In this document: positions 11,531 through 23,342 of the stretch, one piece after another
Layout of the letters: every line of letters starts with the position of its first letter
Position numbering within the stretch: the first letter of the stretch is position 1
Source: Parasponia andersonii
Lineage: Eukaryota > Streptophyta > Magnoliopsida > Rosales > Cannabaceae
DNA length: 64,000 bases
Assembly: GCA_002914805.1 (NCBI GenBank)
Contig: JXTB01000100.1
Coordinates: forward strand, 231,866-295,865
Direction: 5' to 3'
Translations under genes and position numbers: made by a program
Notes under the pieces: generated by a model
Seen by the model: the letters and a program-made list of their open reading frames with translations, nothing else
What the model was told of the DNA's origin: nothing
Database searches by the model: none

Positions 11531-12130
11531 CTTGCATTGCACGTGCTCCCCCATTTATTATAAAGCTTTTAGGAGTGTCTCTAATGTAAACAAATCAATA
11601 ATTACAGTTTACCAATCAGTCATAATTAAAGCCAATAGAAATAGTGAAAATGATAACCGTAATAGTAATAGTAAAAATGGCAGCCGAAATAGTAATAGTG
11701 AAAAGAGCAGCCATAATAATAATACTAAAAGATAGTGTGAACACTACTTTTCAAGTTCTATAAATACGGAGAGCTTCATTACTTATTTTGCATCTCATTT
11801 TAAATCATCTTCCTTTCTAAGAGAGAATTTAAGCTTAGGAATTTCTCTTAGAATCCTATATGTTTTCTCCTAAATTATTTAGAGAGAGTGTTTTTTCTTA
11901 TTTCAATAGAGAGATGTTTCGTTATTCTCTCCTTGTAGTTAGAGAGAAGTGAGTTTTAATCTCCTTTTCATAGTGAAATTCTTCACAGCTTTGAACTACT
12001 GTGAAGAATTTCACTAGGCAGACTTTTTCTCAATTGCTGCTAGGGATCCTTGTTTGTCTCATTCTCAGTAGTACCCCTTCGCTCAGTAGTTTGACCCTTA
12101 GCCCTTAGCATGATTCCCTGTATAGTTGTC
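11531..12130 (+). mobile_element. LTR-like promoter/leader block, possibly a Copia solo LTR
   Basis: A TATA-box-like CTATAAATACGGAGAG lies at 11759-11774. It is followed by a leader rich in AGAGAGA and TTTCTC words (11811-11960), the layout of a plant LTR U3-R-U5 junction. Upstream at 11633-11735 is an AATAGTAATAGT trinucleotide repeat that produces a spurious Asn/Ser-rich frame. The block contains the hairpin listed separately. Without identified ends this remains a suggestion. Confidence 0.3.
11971..12016. repeat. Perfect hairpin, 18-bp stem, 10-nt loop
   Basis: TAGTGAAATTCTTCACAG (11971-11988) is followed by a 10-nt loop and the exact reverse complement CTGTGAAGAATTTCACTA (11999-12016). 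The stem has no mismatch. It lies in the presumed transcribed leader of an LTR-like block, so it could act in RNA, for example as a structured leader or small-RNA source. It is not a bacterial-type terminator. Confidence 0.9.
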
Positions 12131-12303
12131 ATTTTACTTACATCTATGCATAACAGCCAATAATAAAGACATAACATATGGTATCAAATTTAATGCTAAT
12201 ACAGGAAATTAAAACTTACTGGTTGACTTAGCTTTTTGTCACATGATCATATCTATGTAGACAGTCTCCAGAAATGATTAAACATCTACTCTAATATCAA
12301 CAC

Positions 12304-14731
12304 TGTAACACCCACTAGTTTAACCATATTGTTATATACATTCACACTATGAAGTATTATTCTTTGTTCTACCATAGCTTTTATTTTGATAAAAAGGTGG
12401 GCAATTTTGAACTTTCTAAAACCTTTAAACAAAAGCAATTGTATGATATTTCTTGTTATAAGTATTTTTACAAAATGTATAATCAAAAGAGATTTTCACA
12501 GTCTATTTTTCCATCAGCAATAGAATTTACATTATACCAAAATATCTCAAAACAAACATATCACCCATAGGTCAAGCTCGTCTACATCTGTATGATTATG
12601 ACGACAAAAGACAAATCAGACAACTAGCTAGTTAATACCAAAATGTGTCTCCTCATCTGCATCACAAAACTAAAATAGCTAAAACTTAGTAAGTAAAAAC
12701 TATGCATGCTTATGAATGTTTTAAAATCTCATAAAGTTCCCACTGTACCCTTTTTTTCCTTAAACATTTGACTCCATGCATTTTCCTTAAAAATTATTCT
12801 TAGTTGGTCCCCTTAGCACATTGCTTATTCTGTAAGTTGATAGGCCGTGATAACATTAGGTGAAAATACTGGCCAAGAGTAAAAAATAAGGTGCGACCGT
12901 TGTGTGAGATTTTTAAAAACTCCTTCCTTCATTAAAAGGACATTCCACACCGCACTAATATTGCCCCACATCAACGAGACACATCATAAGATCCGCAAAT
13001 CCCGCTTCAACGGGAGAGTCTGCATCAATAGACTTACATATCCAGCTCCGGTAGACTAGTAATTACCATTAAAATTTATCTTATAAAATTGGTACAATGG
13101 TACTCACTTTCAAATACCCTTATAATAAAATTCTCTATTTGCATGCAAGACGTGCCATGCACATGCCATTTCATAACTTTCATGAATAAGTAAGTTTCAC
13201 TTAATTACATCTTCCATAAAGTTCTTGTGATGCAGTTGTAAGTCTTTACTTACCTCGTGTGAATAGGAATTGATAGTGGAAAGGGTCAATATCCTCTAGA
13301 TAATAGTGTGCTAATCACCTATCATAAATTACTATTATTCAAGATGCACATTTTATAAAAAAAAGAATACATTAAGATACTTGAACAAGACCTAAATAAC
13401 AACTTTTACCAAATTAGGAAACTTGATCTTAAAATGACTCAGAAGTATATAAATCACTTAAGGTACTTAGCAGTCAACAACTAACATTGAAAAATTATTC
13501 AAAAGTATTAAAATATGAATGCTAGTTCATTAGCATAAAATGGTCCAAAATGACACATAATTTGTAAAAACTAGTCCATTTGCTTCTAAATGGTGCCGTT
13601 TCATTTTAAAAACATTTGGACAGCACCTTCCCTATTTTTAGGACATTCTCACATAATTAAAATCATAGTTTTAAACTTGCAATAATAATTAATAATCCAA
13701 TTCCCACATATATACATCAAAGAGGATCATTTGAAATAACCTAAGTGTACTTGAATTCTTTTCAATTTTCACAAAGTTTAAACAATTTTTATACTTATGT
13801 GCCATCATAACCAGCCATCAAATAAGTGTAATAAATAATAGAATCGATGAAATATACATTATAAGTTTAAGAATTCGGATTACAAATATAGAAAACTTAA
13901 TCTACTATACATGAAAACACTTAAATCTATAAATAACAAACTTTGAGGCCTTAGGTTTAACTTTAATCCTCCACCTAAATTTTATATTTTCAGCGATATA
14001 TAAGGGTTCCTAGGACAATTATTCATCAAATAATAGCTTTGGTTTAATAGCTGAAACAAAAGAATTTCACTATAAATTCAAACTCCCACTTAAATCTTAT
14101 CCTAACTAGTTTAAACTTTTGTTAGAGCTCTTACTTTCTACCTCCACCAAACTGATTCTTAATACTTAGAATTAGATTTTAGGACTCAAGAGGATCTGAA
14201 GGAACCATTACTTAAATGGTAGCAATTGGAGAATTGAAATTAAAGGACAAGACCTAGAAAGAATAACTTAGTAGAATTACCTTGACTAGTTTTGGTCTAT
14301 CTTACTTTTTAGGGCTTCAATCAGAGTTCTACCACTTGAAAACTCTTGGAAATGTTTGAGAGAAGTCTAAAAAAGTATTGGAGAGAAAAGGAAAGCAAAT
14401 GACCAGATTTGATCCAAAATCAACCCTTAATAGCTAAGAAAAGGTTATAAGGGGTATTGTTATAAATGAGTCATAGAAATTGTAAGTAAAAGTATTGGAG
14501 CCGATAAATAAAATGTTATAAATGAGTCCTAGACATTGAATCAAGTCTATTTGACGTGTTAAACATATAGTAAATTCAGCTCCGAAATACGTGAATAATG
14601 AATGAACTTGTTACTATAAAAATTGTATTAATAATTTCTAGATACCTAATATATAATTAAAACATATTTATTATTAGCTTAATATACAATTGAAAATCTG
14701 GGTACCAAACCACCTCTAATAATGGTGTGAC
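12304..14731 (-). mobile_element. Ty3/Gypsy LTR, Tekay/Del-like, reverse orientation
   Basis: Short inverted termini TGTAACACC (12304-12312) and GGTGTGACA (14723-14731) bound the block. Read on the - strand it starts TGTCACACC and ends GGTGTTACA, as in Tekay-type LTRs. Between 12840 and 13060 is the GC-richer section (CCGCACTAATATTGCCCCAC, CCCGCTTCAACGGGAGAGTC) characteristic of these LTRs. The 5-bp flanks (AACAC and TTACC) do not match, so this is an old solo LTR, a truncated copy, or the ends are off by a few bases. The frames at 12286-12570 are spurious. Confidence 0.5.
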
Positions 14732-17570
14732 ATTACCAGCATTATACGGACGAGAGCTAATATAAATTTAATATATTTTCAATATGGTTGTGTTTTAGTC
14801 CAAAGGGCAGGAACATTATTGGTCCAAGTAGCTTGCATTTGGGGCCGTTTTCCCGGAGCGTTGTCTTCTTTTTTCTCTGTTTTCTTTTTCTTCGTCATAT
14901 TGTCAAACATACGTGTAAAGGCAATCATATTGTGTGAAGGAACATGGTTTCAGCTTTCAAATAGCATTCACACGTGTGAATACATTAAGGAAAATTCCGC
15001 AAGCAAATTATCCGCTTTACTTTGCTGACAAAACCTTGTACAGGTCCGCACTCTGATGCTGCTCTCAACCATTTTAGCTGCCATTTGTGTTGATTATTTC
15101 GGCTTATTTAGGGAATGAAGGCTACTTTATGAATTCGGATTAGAACTAGAAAAATATAATGGTTGATATTCCACCTATTTTCTACCTTTTCAATACCACC
15201 TTAAACGGTATGTTATTTTTATAATTTTTTTTTTTTGAAAGGGTGATTTCTAATATTTTAACTTATGAATAAGATTCAAAGAAAAGAAAAAAAAAATGTA
15301 AATGTAAGTGTATCAACGTTTGCTACATTAAAAAAGGTATAAATATTTTAGATCTAAAAGTAATGGTAATTTTATAAATTTTAACCTATGCTATGGTGGT
15401 AATATTATACTTCAAACATATACTAATAATAACGTTGCAAATTTAAACACAAGCTACAATGTTAATATTGTAAATTTAAACTCATGCTAAAAGTTAATAT
15501 ATACTACTCTTTATTTTATATTTAGCTCAACCTATAGCATATGCTAAAATTATGTTCAATATAAAATGTCAATATTAGTGATACATTTTTTGAATAATAC
15601 TAAAAAGTAAATTAAACATATAACATAGCTTTTTCAACCAAAAACTCTAAAATGATTCAACATTTACACTAAAAAAGTAATTTTTATCTTATTTTTTATT
15701 TCCATCTCTGATGTATTACTCTAAAGCCTATACTAAAAAGAATATTACCTAAAAAAAATATTCTCAATCTTTTAAACAAAATCTCTCTTTTATTATTTAA
15801 TATATTTAATATTAAAATACGACCCAAGATATATCTGGGATTTGATCATTTGCATGGGAGTATGTTGAGAAACCCATGGCCAGGTCATGGCTAGAATGCA
15901 TAGCTCCAAAATAGCCCCTCTGATGAGGCTAGATGGGAGCCAGGAGCTGGTCCAAAGTGGCGCAGATCTCCACTTTGGAGATCGATTGGGGATCGTCTTA
16001 GCATCAGTTATGGCAATTCCGACCATGTATTTTGGGCTTTGGAATTAATCTAGGGAAATATGCGGACGTGTCACGTCATAGAGCCGGTATGTGGGACCAT
16101 TGTAATACTGCCATACTCATTCGAAAGCTCAACATAAATACTCATCCAAATTGCTATTTTCTCGCAAGAAACATTGTCAGAATCCACTATTGTCCTTTTG
16201 TTTTTGTGTTACGTCACATATCCGTATCCTGTTCTCCATGATGATATTAAAATAATGATTTAGTTGGTCCATTCCAAAACGAAAAAAAAAAAAAAAAAGG
16301 GTAGAAGAGAAAGGAAAACTGATTTGACTTCGAGGAGCATGAGAAAGTGACAAGAGATGTTTCCATTTTATTGCTTTTCCACGTTAAATACTTGGCCACC
16401 CGCCCACATGCAATTTTAGACAATTATGATCTATAACAACACCATATCTTAATTTGTTGCGAGACAAAGATAACCATCCGTCTGTTATATTTTTAATCTT
16501 TAATGGCATCGTTCGTCACTTGACTATGTTATTTATTAATTTTTTTTGGATATACTCCCTTGACTATGTTATTATTTGTTACGATTTAGTGGCAGCTAGT
16601 TTTAATTTTGGCAATGACTCCTCATAAATTGCCTGTAATTAAGTCTAATTTGAAAATAAGTGTTGAATTAGTAACCGAAACGCGAGGTTTAAAAAAAAAT
16701 GAAAAACCCAAAATCAAAAGTACAAAAGAAAGCATGAAAGTAAGAACAAATTTTAGAGACTATCTTTATTCACTAATTTTGACCTTTTTTTTGGGTAAAT
16801 GAAAATATTCATAACAAAGTTCAAATTCAAGGATGTGGACTGTGATTTCCTAAGACACACAATTAATTTATATAATATATATTGCAAAGTTACGATAATT
16901 TATGTAAATTTTTCAAAGAAGACAAGAAAAAAATGTAATAGTTCAAAATTTATAATTTGAACCCAAATACACTTCTTTTATGCAGGCAATTAAGGAAGTG
17001 ATAAAAACCTTTTAGACTTTTGATTAAAAAAAAATTAAATAGAATCTTAGACGTCCAATTCAAAAAAAAACTAATAATAATAATAATAAAACCTTAAGAC
17101 ATTTACTTAGAGTAATGATTTTCGAGACAATAAAATGATAAGTAAGACAAAATAACATCGGTATTATCGCCGTGTCCGTAGAAAAATTGGCACCCATTTG
17201 CCAGAGACGGACCACACACGATTATCTGTTTTAGTTTACCCAACTGCTTAATTGATTAATTACCAAAAAAAAATTGCTTAATTGATTACTATAAATCATA
17301 CGTGTTTTCTTTCTTCATTATTTTTCTATTATTATTTTTTTGTCTATTATTAATTAATAGTTCTAGGGGATTTTTTTTTTTTTTTAAAGGAATGTTTTCA
17401 GAGTGTGCAGAATAAGAAAGGACGATTTTTTTTTGGGGCCGAAACTATTATACATTTGTTATCATTTTACTATTTGTACTCTCGAATCAATTGTGAAGAA
17501 ACGAAGCAGTATGGCCTGTTTATTCTCTTTCTTTCCTCTCATTGTTATTTGTTTAAATACGCTACAGTAC
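14732..17570. other. Gene-free stretch, slightly GC-richer islands
   Basis: No gene was recognised. The islands at 14810-15080 and 15830-16240 are richer in G+C than their surroundings and contain short frames on both strands, none with a known motif. Microsatellite-like runs include poly-A at 16281-16298 and (AAT)n at 17071-17087. A palindrome in this stretch is listed separately. Confidence 0.3.
14966..14981. promoter_or_regulatory. 16-bp palindrome centred on a G-box
   Basis: ATTCACACGTGTGAAT is a perfect palindrome with CACGTG, the core recognised by plant bHLH and bZIP factors, at its centre. No gene starts nearby, so any regulatory role is unproven. Confidence 0.35.
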
Positions 17571-17698
17571 AAATTTTTATATGCAACATTTCATTTAATG
17601 ACATTTGTATCCAAAATATCACAATAATAATATTAAATTTTTATATGCAACATTTCATTTAATGACATTTGTATCCAAAATATCACAATAATAATATT
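17571..17698. repeat. Two-copy tandem duplication, 64-bp unit, identical copies
   Basis: The 64-bp unit starting AAATTTTTATATGCAACATT is present at 17571-17634 and again, with no difference seen, at 17635-17698. A diverged third version of its second half is at about 17993-18040 (CATTTCATTTGATGGAATTT, then AAAATATCACAGTAATAATA). Confidence 0.95.
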
Positions 17699-17989
17699 TT
17701 CATATTCGGAATTTTATTCAAGGGCTTATAGAAATACGACCAAATTTTGAACTTAATTTCAATAAATGTTCTTTTGTCAAATATTATAACAAAATGTATG
17801 ATACACATATTTATATACCAAATGTAAAATTTTATACATTCAGTATATTTCAGTACAGTAGTTAAAATTAGTATATATTTATCTACCAAATATAAAAATA
17901 TATATACTTAGATATTTAGCTATAAAATTTTAAAAATGGACATCTACTTAATTAAATTTAAAATATTGGTCATTCACTTAAATTTCTCT

Positions 17990-18260
17990 TCATTTCATTT
18001 GATGGAATTTTCACTCAAAATATCACAGTAATAATATTTTAGTGCCATTTACTTATAAATATCACTAGATTTTATCTTCTGTGTCATTTTTTAAATATCA
18101 TTAACATTTAAATTTAATGACAATTAAGCAAATTATAGTGGCATTGATTAAATGTCGTTAACATTTTCCTTTAGATATAGATTTAGTAGCAGTTGACGAA
18201 TACCACCAAAATTTTAGATTTAGTGCCATTTAAAAATGTCACTTATTAAATTATTGATTG
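17990..18260. repeat. Subterminal-repeat-like cluster (possible CACTA-type end)
   Basis: Degenerate words of the form TTTAGTGCCATTTA, TAGTGGCATTGATTAAATGT and GACAATTAAG recur in both orientations. Such GTGCCATT/AATGGCAC clusters resemble the subterminal arrays that bind En/Spm (CACTA) transposases. No CACTA terminus was found, though a decayed En/Spm-associated gene lies about 3 kb to the right. Confidence 0.3.
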
Positions 18261-18599
18261 TTTTAGAAATAAAGTCATTTTAATTCTTTCTGTTTCACAT
18301 TCCTATGTATGAGTTTTATATGATATTATGTCGTATTCTAGTTTTTGTTACTTATCTTTTCTTTTTTTTACACGAAAACATTTTTTTTAATTAAAACACG
18401 GCATATAAAGAGAGAATTTAAAAAATAGTTTATTTATGTGGCATTTGTCTATATTATGAAAGATTGCTATTTCAAAACTTCATACTCTTTCTCTGAGATG
18501 TTTCAAAATAAATTATTGGAGTGTATCACTTTTAGCGTGTAAACTCACAGATCACTAACAGAATTACTTAATGATATATCTTTTTTTCAAATTAATATC

Positions 18600-19320
18600 A
18601 ATGCTTATCTCTTAATAAATTAATTATCTCTAATTAAATGGGAAAGTATCATATTAGGTAAATATATTTAAGTCAGTATTTGTTGTAAATTCATTGAGTA
18701 ATTTGTCTTAATTACGTATGAATTTACAAATATAGTTAGACTACATTGAATAAATCAATTATGAGATTTAATAGATCTCAAATAATTGTCATACTTATTA
18801 AATCTTATTTGACATTGATAATACTTTATTCTCAATGTTGAATTAATTATAAGTTTATGTTTGTTTATACTGCAATATTTGAATTACTAAAAGGTACAAT
18901 TCTTGAGGGGTTAATATTCTAAGTAACTTGTTGGAAGGTATTTATGGATAGTGATACTTGTAAATTGATAATATAGAATTTGTACATACATATACCTTGA
19001 TGGGTATTTGGTACTTGATCATAGAATTCTCTGGCCATGGTGCGTCAATATCTCTAATTAATATGTTGAAATGATCATTAAAAAAAACCTGTAAGAGTCA
19101 AGAAATAAAATATAATTAAATTATGATATGGTATAAAAGATTAAAACATAGATATCAATGTGGCATGAGCTAATTATTACTAATGTGATAATATCCGTAA
19201 AAATACCATTTAATTGTAGAGTGCAATTCTAATAATTTAGTGGAATAGCTTTAGAATTTGTAATTGGACCGATTAATTTAAGGTACAATTGTGAGAGCCA
19301 CTATTTTATGAGTCTAAAGA
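18600..19320 (+). repeat. LTR-like dispersed repeat R3, copy in + orientation
   Basis: This region matches the reverse complement of two separated pieces further right, 58500-58700 and 55850-56245. Shared words include GTAAATTCATTNAGTAATTT, AGATTTAATAGA, GGGTTAATATTCT, CTTGATGGGT and ATTTGGTACTTGATCAT. The following sequence to about 20300 looks like the rest of a Copia LTR and leader, but no TG/CA termini were fixed. Confidence 0.6.
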
Positions 19321-20585
19321 TCCCGAGCTACCTCGTAAATTCAGTTGTACCACTACAAATCCAATTACTAAAAGGAAAATAGTAGTTGGACCTCACAAGC
19401 CCAAGACTGCACAAGCCTAGCCTAGTAATTGGGCATAGGCATATGGCAATGTGCCTCAGGCGTATAGTATACTCCCATGAAATGAGATTTGTAATTTACT
19501 ACAAAATAGATTATTTAAATTTTGGAAATTCTAAATCATTGTAATAATTAATTTGGAATAAAAGTCAAATAGATAGTCTATCAATAAAAATCTATATATA
19601 GTATTTTGTGTTAGCCAATATGATTTGACAACTCTCAAGATAAAAAAATAAATATCTTTTATTTATTTATTGATTTGAATTAAGAAATCTAGATAAATAA
19701 AATATAGATATTTATTTGAATTAATTTCTAGTTATCTTAGGAATTAAATATTATTGGAAAGTATTTTGAAATTTGAAAATACACTTTTATAAAGTGTTAC
19801 ATGTTTTTTTGCAGAGAATCTCTTTGGCAAAAAATATATAGAGCAATCCTACTAATAAGGGATTACTTTGGTACATTGAATCTGGATAAATATTTTTTAA
19901 AAAATAACTTTAAAAGAAAGATGTCCAGAAATTTTTTGTACAGAAAAAAAGTTACGTAAAATTTCAAAGTGAGAATTTTTCTCTAAATTAAGAGAAAAAT
20001 ATATTTCAAAAAAAATAAGAGTATATAATTTTTTCTTGAGAGTTTTGAATAATCATAATTCTTTAGACAAAAAGAAAAACATGCAGATCAATTAAAAACT
20101 AAGTGAAAAAAAATTCTTCTTGTTATTGTGTTAGTTTTTTTATTTATGGATTCTAATTATTTCTCTTGTAACATATAAGATGATCATGCACCGAGTATAG
20201 AAAATAGGTCATAGTCTAAACTTTTAGGTGAGATAACTCGCATCATTCTTCTGTCGACTTCGATAATAGTTTGCAAGAAGTTAAATCTTTTTTCTTCTAA
20301 TTTTACAAATATGATCTTCTTGTTTCTGCTGCGTTATATATTTGTGTGATATTAGGTTTATATTTTTTTTTTTTAAAAAAAATCTATGGCTATCACCTCA
20401 TATGCTATAATAATAACCAGCAATATCTTGTTGATTTTCTATTTGTTAGCAAAAATTTCTTTTGTTTTATGTTGTTATTGTTGTCGGATTGATATCGTAG
20501 GTGGGACAGAGTTTGACCTGTATCAATTTTTTTCTTAATATAATTTCTACTAGAAGTATGTCTATAATTAATTTTTTATTAGTAG
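19321..20585. other. Probable continuation of LTR/leader sequence
   Basis: AT-rich DNA with no coding frame. The run from 20190 to 20290 (GCACCGAGTATAGAAAATAG, GGTCATAGTCTAAACTT, GTGAGATAACTCGCATCATT) has the look of a Copia LTR end and leader. This is pattern recognition only. Confidence 0.25.
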
Positions 20586-20858
20586 TTGTGTATTTTAATT
20601 GATATTATGCATATTAAAAAAACTTCAATTGACGAATTCATTATCCATGATTTCATTTGGGCCTTGTTATCATATAGGGCTTCTATTAAAACTGATAAGA
20701 GAAATAATGAAAAAAAAAATAAAAGAAAAAGAAAAGCCAAACTTGAGATACAATCTGATGCTTGGGATCCAATGAGTCATAGGGTTACACGTAATTTCTA
20801 TAGTGATGATTACGACGCCGATCTTAGAATAGTAATATTAGAAAATTGTTCCCATTAG
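20586..20858 (+). CDS. Unrecognised 90-residue open frame, doubtful
   Basis: I do not recognise this frame. It has a lysine/arginine-rich centre (RNNEKKNKRKRKAKLE), followed by an acidic tail (SDDYDADL). It lies about 270 bp upstream of the decayed En/Spm-associated gene on the same strand, and the basic stretch could be a nuclear-localisation-like remnant of that element. Its last 18 codons overlap a tandem duplication (20806-20943). No family match was seen, so it may be fortuitous. Confidence 0.2.
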   Translation: MCILIDIMHIKKTSIDEFIIHDFIWALLSYRASIKTDKRNNEKKNKRKRKAKLEIQSDAWDPMSHRVTRNFYSDDYDADLRIVILENCSH

Positions 20859-20943
20859 GAATAAATTTGTGTTATGATTATGATACTGATCTTAGACTAG
20901 TAATATATTACAAAATTGTTTCCGTTAGGAATAAATTTGTATT
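20806..20943. repeat. Two-copy tandem duplication, ~68-bp unit
   Basis: Units starting ATGATTACGACGCCGATCTT (20806) and ATGATTATGATACTGATCTT (20874) continue through TAGGAATAAATTTGTRTT. The second copy has a small insertion. Confidence 0.85.
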
Positions 20944-21122
20944 CGTGTAATTAATATATGTTACTATGGAGAGTTAGAATTGATCTTAAGCTAATTTAAT
21001 GGTATGATTTATTTGAACTTTGAGTAGCTATGGATTCATGTTTGTAATATAGATTAACATTACAAAATGGGATGTCCTTGTTTACAAAAATGTTAACATG
21101 CGAAGATACTATTACAAAATAT

Positions 21123-21644
21123 AATCGTCAAGGTCCGACACAAATGCTTAATATTTTAGGGAATCACGACGGTGTCAAGATACAAATCACATGTAACAAA
21201 TTGGCCAATCGACTGATGAAAATGCAATAAATTATCTAGCTTCGTCAGCACATTAGTATGAGATAGAAAAAAATGCTCCAATCAATTGCAAGAATTCGCA
21301 TAAGGTACCTGATAAGTACAAAATTAGAATGTGGAATATCATAAATGCATGATTTTAATGGCAACTTTAGTTTTACTAACATTATTCTTAAATTTTGTAA
21401 TTGTCATTATTTGGATTACTGTATATAGGAAAAGTTTGATATACCTTCTAGTGCTAAGAATTGGACCATGAAGATTTGTATTTGGAAATTAAGAGATCAG
21501 AAATCCTCTTTGGAAAGAACTTGTTATATAGAGCACTTGACTTTTGAGGAACAAGGAAAATTTAGGGACAAAAGGGTATATGATTAATGGGAAGAATTGA
21601 TAAAATATTGGGCAATAGAAGATGTACATTTTATTTCAATTTAG
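21123..21644 (+). pseudogene. Decayed En/Spm-associated plant transposase-like (PTTA) gene
   Basis: Three conserved pieces of the plant PTTA/En-Spm-associated protein lie in order on this strand. At 21123-21225 is NRQGPTQMLNILGN, then VKIQITCN, ending in a stop. At 21275-21349, in another frame, is KVPDKYKIRMWNIINA. At 21432-21644, after an acceptor-like TATATAG (21422-21428), is KFDIPSSAKNWTMKICIWKL, then RDQKSS and, after an in-frame TAA, WEELIKYW. In living relatives these form 'GPTKM', 'VPDKYKE.W..I' and 'F.IP.....W.LK..G.KWR..K' blocks encoded across an intron. Stops and a frameshift show this copy is dead. The function in living CACTA elements is thought to accompany transposase. No terminal repeats were found. 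Confidence 0.6.
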
Positions 21645-22605
21645 TTGTTCTTATTTTATTCTTTTAATTTTAAAGAATTTACTATTATCTGAAATAAATA
21701 CTTGTTAATTTTTAAAATGTTCTTGCAGAGGAGAAGAGCTAAAAAATGAATAGCGACATGGCAATTTGATTCCAATCCTTCCATGCTTAGACTAGACTTA
21801 GACGTCCCAATAATTTCTTTTTTTTTCTGTCAATTAATGCTTTTACTAGTCATTTTTAATTGATAATTTTTTTTTACATTAATTACTAATATGTATTATA
21901 TAACTTTAGTTATGTAGGTTGGAGATGTAGTTAATCCTATGAGTGCAAATAATGAACCTTAAATAATCGTTATTAGTCTCCTTTGTTGTAAAGATCTATT
22001 GAAGAAAGTTGGAGGAGAAGAGCTAGGATCCTTTCTCTTCTGAAGTTATTATTCAAATCTCTATCAAGCCTGATGAGCAATAAAATAGATCACATGAACA
22101 ATTTAAGAGAATTGGTCTAGCGGTTGGATCATCTATTACCTGGCCTATAATATTTGTGATAAGTCGACTGATAAATGTCATTTTTAAATTTATTTCTCTT
22201 TTATTATACTTTTTTAAAGAAAATATTTTCTCGATCAAGATTCATTTGGTTTCATTTTTTTTAATTATTATTAGTTAATTATGTGCGGCTAATTATTTTT
22301 TTGTTTAAAATTATATAGATTTCATAGGATTCGGATACACAACTTCTTGGTTGATTGGAACTACCCTAATTTTCTGATAAAGAATTTTCTTATAAATATT
22401 TTTATTTTTCATCTAAGTTTATGAATAATTTGTGTACAAAGGTGTGTTTACTCTTTCTAATTACCGATTTAGCTATTTCTTATTAGGTTTTGCCTAATTA
22501 GGTTTTAATGAGGTATATATATATTTTTTTGAATTGTTTCTTTTTGAACTAGTGTATTGTTTCCCTTTATTTAATTAAATTCATGGACTATGAGGAGTTC
22601 TTGTA
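21645..22605. other. AT-rich gene-free stretch
   Basis: Nothing recognised. A tRNA-like GGTCTAGCGGTTGGATCATC at 22114-22133 was inspected and rejected as a tRNA gene. Confidence 0.3.
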
Positions 22606-23342
22606 GGGTAGGTTTGGTTTATTGTAATGGAAAACTCATTCAAACAAAGAGTCCATTCCAATGTTTGGTTTGCACTTAAAACTTAAGAATCATAATTCTT
22701 TAGTAATTATAATTCCACCGTTTATTAGATTTAGAATTACTAAAATCTATCTATTGAATAAAGATTCCATTCTTTACTAATATTTAAAAATTGGTTACTC
22801 TCTCCTTTTTACTCTCTCTCTCTTATTATAGGAATGTTAGCTATTTTATATATAGATTTTGTAGTTTTTGTTTTCATATTATTAAAAGAACCAAGGTCAT
22901 GCCAATACCCCATAGTCTAATATTTATGCATGTATTAATAATAGTTACATAGCCATATAATTTTTTTATTTAGTTAAAAGTTAAATAAATAGATTTGACA
23001 TAGTATATTTTTTTCTATTTTTATTTTAATAATATGAATTAATTATTTAATATTATCAAAACATTGCAAATAAATTATAATTTTTTACCAAATAAAATTA
23101 TATATTTTTAGATATAAATATGTGTATAGTTAACAAAAAAAATATTTATGCAGAAAATAAAAACTTGGTATATCACTCATTTCATTATAATTATAATGTC
23201 TAACCATACAAAATAATTCTTATTCTAAAATTAATTTCTATTTTCAACTAAATAATAAAATATCATTTTTATTCTTATTTTAATTCCGTTCCATTACAAT
23301 TTTTATTACTATTTTAATTCTATTCGTCGAATCAAACTCTTA
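22606..23342. mobile_element. Possible foldback MITE
   Basis: The left end GGTAGGTTTGGTTTATTG resembles the reverse complement of the right end AAGAGTTTGATTCGACGAAT. Both ends carry ATTGTAATGG (22621-22630; complement at 23291-23300). Plant MITEs beginning with GTTTGGTT are common, but the target-site duplication could not be fixed and the inverted repeats are weak. Confidence 0.4.

Noticed and set aside
12299..14736. Intact solo LTR with a target-site duplication
   Set aside because: The termini look right, but the 5-bp flanks AACAC and TTACC do not match, so only an old or imprecisely bounded LTR is claimed.
22096..22140. tRNA-like GGTCTAGCGGTTGGATCATC
   Set aside because: Only an A-box-like word. 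There is no B box or complementary acceptor stem within 100 bp.
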